A stretch of 62,421 nt of DNA from Chara braunii (lineage: Eukaryota > Streptophyta > Charophyceae > Charales > Characeae), in assembly GCA_003427395.1 (NCBI GenBank), contig BFEA01000138.1, forward strand, positions 1,381,713-1,444,133. Direction: 5' to 3'. Below, piece after piece: positions 42,271 to 53,521 of this stretch (positions are counted from its first letter, which is position 1; every line of letters begins with the position of its first letter). A model generated the notes under the pieces. The model ran no database searches. It was not told the DNA's origin and saw only the letters and a list, made by a program, of their open reading frames with translations. A program made the position numbers and the translations under genes.

Positions 42271-45200
42271 TTGGGACGACCCGCCCTTCGTCAACAGCCT
42301 CTTTTCGGGTGCTGCACAGGCAGCCTGAGGGTGTGTCTCATGGACAGAAATCAAATGCAGCACGACGCACAGCAAAACGTCCATTTCCAATGCCCAAGCC
42401 CTCCTCGCCCGCCTCCTCAGCTAAGAAAACAACCACTGTGGGCGAAAAAACTGGCAGAAGTTGACCTTGATGTGAGGGCTATAAATGTAAATGGACTGGC
42501 CCAACCCAACGACCAGAAAAAGACGGCGTTATGGAAACTGATGACGCAGGACCTCGGAGGGGGGTGGCCTGATGCCATAGCAATACAGGAAACACATCTT
42601 ACAGACTCCCCCACACACCAGGGGAGGGCTAGACAAGTCTGGCCATACACCTCTTTCTCAGCGCCGGCCCGATCCTCCTCTTCCACTGGCGTAGCCATTT
42701 GGCTTCCCCCCTCCTCCAGACTGCAACCATTACACGCGGAGTGGGACAAGGAAGATGGTAGGTGGGTCTGGATCAAAGCAATAATAGGTACAGAAGAGGT
42801 ATATTTGGTCCGCGTGTATGCCCCGAATGAGCCGCTACACCGGGTACAGTTCTTTACGATGCTTCAACAGGTTCTCCCGATAGACGCCCCCGTTATCATG
42901 TGTGGGGATTTTAACACCACCCTTGATCCCAACGTGGATAGGAGGTCACAGTCCCAACAGTCACAAGTACTGGAATTACACAGAGACAAAGGACCGGACA
43001 GCGTGATGCTGGATCACATGATGGACGATATGGGCCTCATGGACTCATATCGACAACTACATCCAGCAAAAAGAGCCTATACTTGCGTCAGATCTCGAGG
43101 TGCTGCGGGGATTTCCAACTCTAGGATTGACTTGTGCCTTCTTTCAAATGAGTTGGCAGGCCTGCTCACAGCAGCCGAGATCCTGCCATTCTCCCCATGT
43201 AAGTCATTTGATCATCGCATGATAGCCATGGGTCTTTCTTTTCATTCCCACATCTCAAGGGGCCCGGGCTATTTCAAGTTCAATACATCTTTGTTGAAAC
43301 TGCAATCCTTTCAAAAGATGGTCAAGGATTTTTGGGCTTACGAGAAAACACAGAAACAGAATGACTGCTCGATTGTCAAATGGTTCAACCAAGGGGTGGC
43401 GCAACTAAGAGAGCGGGTCAAAAAGTTTGCTATCAAATATGCTCGTGATAGAAAAGCAACACTTGACAACCTGCTATTACAATTAGAGGAATGGGATGCT
43501 CACCTCATGTCTAACCCATCAGACCACGCCACTTACAATGCCCTCCAGAATGCAAGACAACACTTGCAAGACCATCTTGACGAGCAAATGCAAAAATGGA
43601 GAGTGCAAGCCTGAATAAAAAGAGACTCCACAGAGGGCACATTGTCAAAAGCCTTCTTTGCCAAAGTAAAGGCCAAAAGCAGACAAAACATTGTGCCCTC
43701 CCTTAAACACCCATTTGACGACAACCAACCGACGGCCACAAATGCGTACAAAATAGTAGAGTACGCTTCCCTATACTACCGCAACCTGTTTACATCCGGC
43801 ACGCCACATAGTCCACCTCAAGTCCTGATGCAAGCAAGGAACTCCCTACTGGGATCCCTCCCATCTCTCCTCTCCACAGTTCAGAGGGACAATNTGGAAA
43901 AGCCCGTGTCCACACAGGAGATCCTCCAGGCCTTGCAAGAAATGGATGACGACAAAACGCCGGGACTGGACACGTTCCCCAAAGAGTTTTGGTTATTTTT
44001 TTGGGACACCCTGGAGGAAGACTTCATGGACTATGTCAATGCAGTCCTCCGGGAGGAAACCTTTGGAGATCTGATAGGACAGGGGGTGACGACGCTTTTA
44101 TACAAAAAAGGCGAGAAAGAAAAAATTAGAAATTATCGACCGATCACCCTGCTACCTGTGCCCTACAAGATCGTGGCTAAGGCGTGGGCAAACAGGCTGC
44201 TGCCCCTGCTCCCTAATCTCATTCACCCAGATCAATCAGGATTCATGCTGCATCGCAATATTCAAGATAACATACTATTGGTGAATGAGACGATTAAGTA
44301 CGCAAGGCAGCGAAAGGCAGAAGCGGCCATACTGTTCATAGACTTCGAGAAGGCCTACGACCATGTCGACTGAGACTTTCTGGACTTGTGTCTGACTACA
44401 ATGAATTTTGGCCCATTGTTCCGCAAATGGATTAACATTCTTCACAGAAACGCCACAACTAACATCATGCTGAATGACCACCTAGCCGCTCCATTTCGCC
44501 TCCAACAATCGGTTAGACAGGGTGACCCGATAGCACCCATGCTGTTCGTTCTAGTGATGGAAGTCTTGGCGGCCATGATCAGATCCAATCCGGAGATCCA
44601 AAAAATAGATGTGCTAGAAATCCCCAGCCACTTGATTCCAGTCACCTCGCTGTTTGCTGATGATCTCACAGTACTTTTCAGAGCAAATAGTCAAAGCTTT
44701 GCAGCACTGGCTCACACGATTCACCTGTTCGAGGTCGCGGCAGACATGAAAGTGAACTGGGGTACCAAAACGGAAGGCTGGTGGCTTCATCCGCAAGACA
44801 CCCCCCCACCAATAGAACCCCAGGTCACATGGAGAACGAAAGAGTCAGCAATAAGGGTCCTGGGGATGAATATTACGGCCCTGGGGCCTCCCCACGACCA
44901 TGGAGAGGCTCTGGTGAACTTGGCGATTCAGAGGATGTCAAAGTGGGACCCAAAGCCTGCATCACTGGTGGGGAGAGTGCTGGCTATCAACAACGCCATC
45001 TTGGCTTCCATTTGGTACAAAGTGGCCTTCTGGGAAATTGGTCGCAAAGAACTGTCCAAACTCAAACAGGCCACAACGGCGTACCTATGGAAAAACAATC
45101 ACGAAGACACCCGTGCCATAAGAAGGGTGGCTTGGGATATTCTGATACAACCAAGATCACAAGGGGGCTTGGGGATAATCGATCCGGAGGAAGAAACAAA

Positions 45201-46936
45201 GGCATTGATATTCAAATTCCTGGTCCGGCTCCTGATGGGAAACAATGTCCCTATGGGCTCTGTATGCACATATACAACTCGGCTGCCTGGCACCGCCTTC
45301 CCTCCCACAACACCCGGTACACCCCTTGAGGTGGTTAACCAACAGCCATTGGTCCATCCCGACTGTCCCCAAAACCGAAACCGATGACTCCCCCTCGGCC
45401 AGGGCAAAACTAGATCTGAGGATCGNCCCTCTCTGGATAGCTATGATAAGACTATGGAGGGATAGAGGGNCACAACGTACAGCTACTCCAATCAGATGGG
45501 AAGAAATCTGGCGTCANCCCGTGTTTGGCCATNANCAGATTNTGAACCACACGGGCTTGCCCTTCTCCCTACGCGGTAGATCTAAATGGCTGAACTGGAT
45601 AAAGAGGGGGATCTATACAATTGGGGACTTATGGGACATGCAAACAGGAANCTGGGCAACAGTCGAATCACTCAAAAACAGAACAGGCCCAATCAGAAAT
45701 ATGGCCCGAGACNTACAGGAGATCCAAGAAGCGATTCCGCTTGCTTGGATACGCACCCTCAAGGCGGGGCCAACAANCAACAAACACGATTGGGTAACAA
45801 CAGCGGANGCTCTGNCCCTTCCCATGACAGTCTATAAAGNACAAACGGTGACGGCCGCTGNTGCCAATCTCCTAGCATACTGTCNAAACAACCCAGGAGA
45901 GCGATNGTCCAAACNGCAGAGATGTGAGGACCTGGACAAGTCCTGCCCATTGCCCCTGCTTGTTAGACTGAGAGTGGTGGAAGATCCGAAGGATGGCNTA
46001 TTCTTATATGAACCAGCCACCCCTCTTCTCCTATTGCCCTTTGACCCAGCAGAATGGGAATGGAGAGAGCGGGTCCCACACCCCATGCNCTTTTGGCAGT
46101 ACACCGTCAAAAAGGGATATAGGATGGGCCGCAAGCACGCCCCGGTCATGGACAACATTTTAAGGAGATGGGAGAGGGACTCCCCTCTCACAAGACANGA
46201 CCTTCAANCCNTNAAATGNTCCTCCTATGCGAACATCAAACCGACAAACCATAGAGCCTTACAGTGGCAGATCATTCACAGATGCTTGCCGACGCCGGAT
46301 TGGTTAACTGCCANGACGGACCTAGAGGAGAAGGGGACGCTCTCCCCCATATGCTCATACTGTACCCNCTCCTACCCCAGGAAGAGGGCTACCCTCGAGC
46401 ACTGTTTGCTCGAATGCCCGATGGTNTCCCAGCTATGGGGTTGGTGGGATGNTGCTTGGNACCACCTCACGGACGAGCATCTGCCTTGGGACACCCGCTC
46501 CCTACTTTTAGGGGACCTCTCCCACGTCNGCAACGCATGGACACCTTTCATGTATAATCTTTTCTCCNACACCAGGCTGACAGTCCTCATGNAGGCCTGG
46601 AGGATGCGATGCTNGTTCCAAANGGACCAACACACGTTCGGATTCATGCAGGCACGAATGGCAATAATAGATACCATTACAGCCAAGNCTCAGCAAGCCC
46701 ACAAAGAACTGCGGGAACTGCTAAAGACAGNACTTGAGGTAACCAAAAGAAAGGAANTCACAGATAACTTCATCCTAACATGGACTGACAAANGAAACAG
46801 GCTGTGTANCCTGGACCACAATGCCTCCCTGTTGTGGCAACCTTGGCCAACATCTGAGTGCCAATGGGAACGCCTGCCGCAATCTCACTTTCGAGTGGAC
46901 TATCAACCGATGAACTTCGTCCTCTTACCCACTTGA
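42271..46936 (+). pseudogene. LINE copy C ORF2: EEP endonuclease, reverse transcriptase, zf-RVT
   Basis: Endonuclease (about 42460-43230): RAINVNGL, AIQETHL, GVAIWLPP, VRVYAPNEP, CGDFNTTLDP, SRIDLCLLS and FDHRM are all present. RT (about 43930-44830): KTPGLDTFPKEF, NYRPITLL, QSGFMLHRNIQDNILL, FIDFEKAYDHVD, RQGDPIAPMLF and catalytic FADD at 44652-44663. The zf-RVT region (about 46250-46430) has LQWQIIHRCLPTPDWL, then CSYC and HCLLECP. Two in-frame TGA codons (43612-43614; 44371-44373, where Trp is expected) and one frame change between 45250 and 45387 break the ORF. Everything catalytic is otherwise kept, so decay is slight. It would act at the genomic target by nicking and target-primed reverse transcription. 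Confidence 0.9.
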
Positions 46937-47218
46937 ATTCTGGATGATCCACTCTTCCTGGCCTCCTACCCCCTCCTGTCCTCCCATGAGCCCCTCTCCC
47001 CTCACCCTCTCNCTCTTTCGCCCTGTTCCCCTCTGAGTTACCACGACCACTCCACTTCATCCACCGCCANGCTCACAACTCTCGCCTTACATTACCCCTT
47101 CCCACCCCTCCCTTCGCCGGNCGAGGATAACCGACACACCAAGAGGAGTCGCAGAGCTCAAATGAAATGGAAGCCATCAGCGAGAGAGTGGGAGCAGGGC
47201 TACTCGGGAGACAGANTG

Positions 47219-47408
47219 GTGTTCNTCAAAGGAGAGGCTAATGGAGCGGGGAGAGCCCTTGTCATGAGAGCGGACCCCTGGTCAGGTTCAACAAAGACTG
47301 CACACAAGCTTCNGTGTTCGTTAAAGGTGAAGGCTAATGGAGCGGGGAGAGCCCTTGTCATGAGAGTGGACCCCTGGTCATGATCAACAAAGACTGCACA
47401 CAATGCTT
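47219..47408. repeat. 95-bp tandem duplication, two units
   Basis: Units at about 47219 and 47314 share GGCTAATGGAGCGGGGAGAG, CCCTTGTCATGAGAG, GGACCCCTGGTCA and CAACAAAGACTGCACACAA. 47410-48170 after it has no recognised gene. Confidence 0.85.
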
Positions 47409-48178
47409 CGGCTGGGNGGGGGCGGGGGAATGGTTGGTTGGTTGGCCCGGTCACAGGGTCTCCACAAGATCNGGTTCGGCAATATCTGTACACTGCCTCA
47501 GCCCATCCGGGGCATTATCCAGCAATCGAAGGGAGGGGGTCNGGGAATGGGTGGCTGCTTACCTGCTGGTCTTTTCTAGGCTCCAGTGGGTAAGCAGGTT
47601 GGCTGCAGGAAACCACAATAAGTGTCACTCCAAACATGTTCACGGTCCAGCGGCGCACTGCTATTCACAATCACAGTTAAACCGAATCAGGCACAACTGC
47701 AACAACAGTAATAGTAAGGTGGGCTTGTCGTCTGCAGTCCACTGTCTAGGGCCACAACTAACCACATTGTCACCCTGTACACAATCACAGCTACATCTAG
47801 GCCTTCCTTCTACATTAACAAGGCTACATCTATTCTCACACCTATCACAACAACAACCACAGCCACCTACTATCATTGGACTGTCAACTGTCAACTGTAC
47901 GGGCACCTCGGACANCAGCACAGTCACCAACAGTGTTTAGATGTGGGATAGACTGTTAATCAACATTGACAACTCATACTGCACTGCTAGAGGAAATCTC
48001 TAGGTGGGCACTACACCACATAGACACAGCAGCATATGGCTACGACAAGAATGGTAAGGTAGATGGTACTTNAATAACTAAAAATGATGATAAAGCGCTG
48101 GGGTACTCATACCCCAGTCCATCATGAAATACTAACAAGCCACATTCAGGTCACCTCTGCTTCACTCATTGTATAATA

Positions 48179-48290
48179 CAGGGACGCTGGACCCGANTTC
48201 CAGCAGGTGCTGCTCCCCACCAATAGATGGAGCCTCCCCGACGCTGCTATGGGTGTCTGCTTTTACCAGCACCCCTAGCAGACGATCGGG
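48179..48290. repeat. Dispersed repeat, copy 2 (GGGACGCTGGACCCG family)
   Basis: It matches 30327-30400 through CCACCAATAGATGGAG and then diverges. It ends in an A run directly at the N gap. Confidence 0.6.
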
Positions 48291-48309
48291 TTGTTTTGAA
48301 AAAAAAAAA

Positions 48310-48689
48310 NNNNNNNNNNNNNNNNNNNNNNNNNNNNNNNNNNNNNNNNNNNNNNNNNNNNNNNNNNNNNNNNNNNNNNNNNNNNNNNNNNNNNNNNNNN
48401 NNNNNNNNNNNNNNNNNNNNNNNNNNNNNNNNNNNNNNNNNNNNNNNNNNNNNNNNNNNNNNNNNNNNNNNNNNNNNNNNNNNNNNNNNNNNNNNNNNNN
48501 NNNNNNNNNNNNNNNNNNNNNNNNNNNNNNNNNNNNNNNNNNNNNNNNNNNNNNNNNNNNNNNNNNNNNNNNNNNNNNNNNNNNNNNNNNNNNNNNNNNN
48601 NNNNNNNNNNNNNNNNNNNNNNNNNNNNNNNNNNNNNNNNNNNNNNNNNNNNNNNNNNNNNNNNNNNNNNNNNNNNNNNNNNNNNNNNN
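48310..48689. other. Assembly gap (380 N)
   Basis: An N run starting immediately after a poly(A) stretch (48299-48309). Confidence 0.95.
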
Positions 48690-49308
48690 CAACAGGGCCC
48701 CATCTATTCTGGGAGGCATCAGCCCCGTTGCTTATCACCGGCAAGCAAGTTTTACACACTCGAGACACTCGAAGAGTAGTCATAAGAGCAGCCCAGCCTT
48801 GCGGCCCTAGTCACCAGTCCAAGGGGGGGTCGCATAGGGAGATCCCATCACCCTTTTCCCCCGGGTCCCCTGCGGTTCAGCTACTGGTCGGGAAACCTAC
48901 TCGCAGGTGTGCGAGGCGCTGGAGGGGTGCCTTATATGGCCTCGCGGGCTTTCCAGGATGGCCACATAGATTCCCATGCCTATGTCACTAAAATCCCTCC
49001 CTCATACAGTCCTAGGGGTGCCACCTCTCACCTCATTTTCAACAAAAAAAAAAAAGAATTAAGTCTTAAGAGCAATTCATTTCCGAGGTACTTAGACCTT
49101 GGCAACTACCAATTGGATGGAGCGCGGCGTTAGCAGGAGCGCTGTGCCCCACCCGGGCCGAAGCAATGGAGAGCGGATGCGCGTTGGGGTGGAAACCACG
49201 AACTGATTAGCGTGTCCACGACAGCTTAACGGAGCGCGGCGATGGTGCGTCTTGGGACTTCCATTGAGACGAGGTTGGAGGGGTGTATGGTGGTAGGGGG
49301 TGGTGGAT

Positions 49309-49391
49309 GCCACGTGGGGGAAGGCGCGAGACAGATTAGTGTGACGATGCGTGGTGGGGAGGCTGGGTAGGGTATGATGATGCCACGTGGC
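49309..49391. promoter_or_regulatory. Two G-box (CCACGTGG) palindromes
   Basis: CCACGTGG occurs at 49310-49317 and within GCCACGTGGC at 49382-49391, both preceded by GAT. G-boxes bind bZIP and bHLH factors in plants. A TATATT near 49436 lies downstream, but no convincing gene follows. They may be remnants of a promoter or part of a repeat. The rest of 48690-49930 is unassigned. Confidence 0.3.
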
Positions 49392-49934
49392 ATGGGTGGG
49401 TCATTGGGGTTACTGTGGAAAGAGGAGAGAGCGCGTATATTGAAGAGAGGGAGGGTTATTTGTGTCCTGGACTTTCTTTTCTCCTACCTCTGCCTCTATT
49501 TCTCTGTCCCTTGCTTCGCCTGACCTAGTTGTTTGAAGGTCGTTGCACATAGATTGAATTCTCTGTGAGGCCGCGTCGACGGGCTTGACGCTGTCACTCA
49601 CAGCACAATCGCCTTCAAGAAGTTTTAGGGAGGTGGTGGTGTCCTATTAATATCTTCTGGCCAGTGCACTTTGCCAAGAGGCCATATTAGCACTGGCTAT
49701 GGAGAGGAGAAGGTGCTTCTCCCGCAGGAAGAGGCAGGGGGGATGAGTTTGGTCGGGATAACGAACTGGCAGTTCAATCAGGGGATGACGGGAGTGGAGC
49801 GTCTCGTGATCATCTGCAGAGTTGGGTGACTTCACGCGGTTCAAGGCAATTTCATGAGACGATGGGAGCTCGGCGTGCAGCAGCTTGTCGAAGTCATCAT
49901 CTAAAGTACTTTTCTAAATTTCTATTTCGGATCA

Positions 49935-50640
49935 CATACGACGCATAGGGCTCTTCAGTGGCAAATAATCCACCGATCCCTGCCTACTCCGGACTGGCTA
50001 GTATCCCACTCAAACCTGGAACAAGAAGGTCTTCTCTCTCTGATATGTTCGCTTTGTGGGCCAGAAGCTCCTTGCAGATGGGCTGATCTGGAGAATTGTC
50101 TCTTAGCTTGCCCTATAGCTCTACACACCTGGTGATGGTGGGATGCACTATGGCACCATCTGTCCAACCAAACTTTCCAATTGGATATCCGTCTCATCCT
50201 GTTGGGCAGACCGGTGGAATACCCCCCTAACAGGTCTACTTTTCAATGCAATCTCTTTAAACACACTAGATTGCCATTCTTATGGCCACCTGGAGGATGG
50301 GCTGAACGTAAAGAAGGTGTTTGTTAGTCTGCTGCAGGTCAAGGCAGTGGTGGTGGACACCATCACAACAAGTATTTCAAAGGCGGATAAGAGACATAAG
50401 GAAGAAATCAACACTATGACAAAGCCTCAGACCAGACAGCAGGCAATCAATACATTCACATAATTCAAGAACTGTGACTCGACCCCCATCGCAAACTAGC
50501 AGAGCTGATACCCACAGGGAAACTAGTCTGGAAACATTAGGCTGTAAACGAGGACCAGTGGCAATACAGACCAGAACGAAGGTTCCTCATGCCCATACAG
50601 AGCGGACCTGCAGGTCTGACCTTAGAACTCAGGACTAGCT
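49935..50640 (+). pseudogene. LINE copy D, 3' end of ORF2 (zf-RVT fragment)
   Basis: RALQWQIIHRSLPTPDWL followed by CSLCGPEAP and ENCLLACPIALHTWWWWDALWHHL aligns with the zf-RVT part of copy C (ALQWQIIHRCLPTPDWL). About 50540-50640 (NEDQWQYRPERRFLMPIQSG) matches the C-terminus of copy C ORF2. The frame is broken between. This is a 5'-truncated insertion, the common fate of LINEs. The left edge lies in AT-rich sequence near 49935. Confidence 0.75.
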
Positions 50641-50704
50641 GAGTATGCCCCCCTCGTAAGTTAAATGGTCCTCATATGTAACCCCCTGTGTTCCCCTTAG
50701 CACC

Positions 50705-50903
50705 TTAAACCACCAGTACTTGGCCCATATATCGGCCGCGGGCCCTAGCTACGCGAAGTTCGCGCTTCGGGCAACCGGACCTGGAAGGCTGGCGCCGCCG
50801 GCCTTTCCGAAAACCAAAATCGAATTGGCGCTTCGGCGGGAAACGGCGTGCAGGGCACTTCCAGGCTCGGCTGCGATAGCTGGGCAAAGTACTGGTGGTT
50901 TAA
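50705..50903. mobile_element. Foldback/MITE-like element, copy 2
   Basis: It starts TTAAACCACCAGTACTTGGC and ends with the reverse complement (GCAAAGTACTGGTGGTTTAA). TTAA lies at both ends. The terminal repeats match the element at 2319-2498, while the GC-rich centres differ. It lies between the LINE D fragment and the first LTR. Confidence 0.75.
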
Positions 50904-51212
50904 CCCATTCCAACCCTGTGACGAAGTACTTTCTGAAATCGGGCGACTTCCCGCGCAAAGCTGCTTGGGGAAATACGACGCGTCTAATGGGTGAGCTGTG
51001 GGAAGATGGGTCGGGCGGACAAATTGCATGGATGTCCTCGTCTCTTTTCATTTTCTGCTGGGAGTTGTTCGATCGGTATCGGGAAGATCCCGTGCCAACG
51101 GTTGGGTAGCCTCGCCCTGGCGAGCGCGAGAAATAACTATACCATAGCTCTTTCTTGTTCTACTGTGAGCACTGGGAATTTTGGCGCGATCATCGCGCGG
51201 GAATATCGTTTT

Positions 51213-51270
51213 TGAATTTTTCAACTGATGACGAGCCCCCACGGGCTCGCGGAATTGTTTTTCTCTTCTG
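51213..51270 (+). other. Double hairpin with hammerhead-like CTGATGA motif in the LTR
   Basis: TTGAA-TTT-TTCAA is followed by CTGATGA, then the hairpin CGAGCCC-CCAC-GGGCTCG, then CGGAA and a T-rich run. The right LTR copy near 61648 keeps it with one pair lost. CTGATGA plus a strong second stem resembles part of a hammerhead ribozyme, but GAAA reads GGAA and the third stem does not form. A terminator- or packaging-type hairpin is equally possible. Confidence 0.3.
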
Positions 51271-51664
51271 CTTTTTCGGAATTTCCTTTTGCAATTAGGA
51301 CTTAGGCTAGGAATTTAGGTACTCTCAATTTTGTTGCGCCGCGCTTGCGTGCATCTTGCCACGCTGGGAACTGGGCTCTGACTGGGTCGCGCCCTTAATC
51401 TTGTGCAACTGTCGTTTTTGGCGGGCGCGATTGTAACTGTATCCTTCTTCCTTCTTGGTTTCCTCATGTTTGCCCGCCTCCTCCTTCTTCCTCAACTTAC
51501 ATACTTTGTTTTAATTAGTCGGAGCGCCTGCATGACCGGATCGATGCATGGAGTGTGGCTGCGACCCCCACGCTGCGGCCTGGCCATGCAGACGTAGGCA
51601 CTTCCTCTCTTCTCCTCTTGTCCACCTGGGCTTAATCCCGTACTTTTCGCGCAGGCACGCATGC

Positions 51665-51671
51665 TATAAAT
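51665..51671 (+). promoter_or_regulatory. LTR TATA box (TATAAAT)
   Basis: GCTATAAATTTTGCAAAC in the left LTR and TTATAAATTTTGCAAAC at 62095 in the right LTR are conserved at the same place. This is the likely core promoter of the element, which would put the transcript start about 30 bp downstream. Confidence 0.5.
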
Positions 51672-51930
51672 TTTGCAAACACGATGAGTCTGCTCTCTAA
51701 GAATTTCGAGGTTAGGTCGATCAGTGAGCTCGGCTAGCGAGCAAGTTCGGGAGGTGAGTGAGTGCGAGAGTTGGGCAATCCGACGAGCTGGTGTCGGGTA
51801 TGTGGGGTTGACGTGCGGGGCCGCGACGAACTGTGGCGCACGGGCGAACCTGGCTTGCATGCTCGAACCAAGCGGGGTGACAACTCTATGTTGATGCGAG
51901 GCGACGGACTGCCCACATTGGGAGTGTGGA

Positions 51931-51933
<3 letters not shown>

Positions 51934-51998
<65 letters not shown>
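51934..51998. repeat. (GA)n microsatellite in the left LTR
   Basis: About 32 GA units. The same tract is present at the same place in the right LTR, so it belongs to the element rather than to the host site. Confidence 0.95.
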
Positions 51999-51999
<1 letters not shown>

Positions 52000-52609
52000 A
52001 GTTGTTTGGGTGCGGGTCTGAGATTCTTTCTTTTGCTCGTCTGTATAATTTTGGCTTCTACTATGGCCGATTTTTATCGTGGCCTTTTTGGACCTTTCCT
52101 TGTAAATCGTCTCGAATTTTCTGTGTCGCTTTCGCCTCGTATGTATGCATGAATGCGTGTGAACTCTTCTTCATTAGTGATCTTTTCGGATTCCCTATCT
52201 TGTTTTGCAATGCTTTTCTAATTCTATCATCCATCTGCATCAGATCAAAAACACCCGCTACGGATGTTTGGGGTTTTTATTTTTGGTCCTTGATCGTCAT
52301 AAGGCCACCAAGAACGCTGTGAGATGTTGACTATCCTTTTCCCCTTTTTCTCCTTTTTTGTCACGTGAATGGTATGGATATGAATGAAGCATATGGATCT
52401 CACCCTACATCGCATGAGTATGATAGTTGCATGTACGATACAATCCTTGTCGCGACACAGGAAACTCGAGCCTGATTCACTGCCGCTCGTACGCACGCTC
52501 ACGTACGACCGCGATCTCAAAAAACCAAGTCACGGCGTACGTGCGCGTCTGCATAAGCCGACCCCGAATTTATCAAAAGGATGCGGGAAATCGAATTCAT
52601 TAGCCGGAT

Positions 52610-53011
52610 ATGGCCGAGGAAAGTCCCTTTTGGATCACCGATCGTGAAAGCTTGAGGGATCTGGAGTATCGTGAGTACTGGGAAGGCGAGCAACTCAGAC
52701 AACGGGGAAACTTGAGAAACCCGGAATTCCCCTGTCTGACAGAGAACGACCGACTGTGCGTGGGGGATTTCCACTGGGCCATAACCCGCGACCCTAGGGG
52801 CCCAGACTACCCAGATACGAACAATACTCAATACTACATATCCCCGGGCTTCGTCGTTATTACTACCAACTTCCCTCCCTTCCATCTCCTCCTTCCATAT
52901 CACCAGCTCACAGTGGTACCGTGGAATTCCATAGCTCGCTATTGGCCCAGCCCACCGTGCGAGGGTTGTATGCGGTACCAGGCACACCAAGCTTCGGGAT
53001 TTGACCGCTAA
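52610..53011 (+). CDS. Ty3 element leader ORF, hypothetical
   Basis: 133 codons starting ATG in the internal region between the left LTR and gag. It is rich in aromatic residues and prolines (FPPFHLLLPYHQLTVVPW) and has a C-terminal CEGCMRY. No domain or membrane segment is recognised. It may be an element-encoded extra protein, part of a longer gag leader, or chance. 53012-53521 after it has no clear gene. Confidence 0.35.
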   Translation: MAEESPFWITDRESLRDLEYREYWEGEQLRQRGNLRNPEFPCLTENDRLCVGDFHWAITRDPRGPDYPDTNNTQYYISPGFVVITTNFPPFHLLLPYHQLTVVPWNSIARYWPSPPCEGCMRYQAHQASGFDR

Positions 53012-53521
53012 GCAGCGAATGCACAGCCTCCGCTTACGGCCCGCCTCGTCGGATTCCGAAGCTTGTTACGAGCGGCGCCGACAGCAGCACGACCACCACG
53101 GTGTTCCATCAATCCACCAGACAAAGGACCGACCGCGGCGACGCCACTGGCAGAGGCCCTAGCCCCCTCCCCGAAGGTTGAAACGCTAGATACGATCCGT
53201 GCGCACCATTTTGCACCATTCTCCCTAAAACTTGCCACAGGAGATTTCAGTTCCGACCTGGGAACTCCACCCCCACTTTCCTAAAATCCTTGGCAAACCC
53301 CCTTCTTTCTCACTTTCGGGCCCCCATCCCACTCCGATCAAGAAGTCGCGCTGGGTGTGAGGTTGGTATCGGAGCCGACACGTGGCGAGCTCATAAGAGA
53401 AGTGGATAGATAAGTCGCACAGTACGATCTGGCGAGCAGAGGGTAGGCTAGACAACGGAACGCACCGCGACGCGATCCTACAGTACTTAGAAACCAATCG
53501 GTCGGACGGCCGACCGCCAAT

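Larger units (their letters stand above)
38344..47100 (+). mobile_element. LINE retrotransposon copy C (best preserved)
   Basis: It carries ORF1 with a CCHC knuckle, an open middle ORF and an endonuclease-RT-zf-RVT ORF2. It is the reference for the decayed copies A, B and D. The 3' half (45426 onward) is peppered with single N calls. After the ORF2 stop at 46936 there is C-rich 3' sequence to about 47100 and no clear poly(A) tail. The 5' end is uncertain because 37900-38340 is low-complexity with an adapter. Confidence 0.85.
50929..51998 (+). repeat. Left LTR (shared part)
   Basis: It is nearly identical to 61339-62421, including the block around GCACTGGGAATTTTGGCGCG and the long (GA)n tract at 51934-51998. 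Sequence continues beyond the GA tract (51999 onward), presumably the rest of the LTR, but its end cannot be placed because the right copy is cut off. Confidence 0.8.

Noticed and set aside
48162-48719. Long minus-strand ORF across the 380-N gap
   Set aside because: Same reason: the frame is open only because N cannot encode a stop.
51762-52322. 186-codon ORF with an Arg-Glu repeat in the left LTR
   Set aside because: It is a translation of the (GA)n microsatellite inside an LTR.
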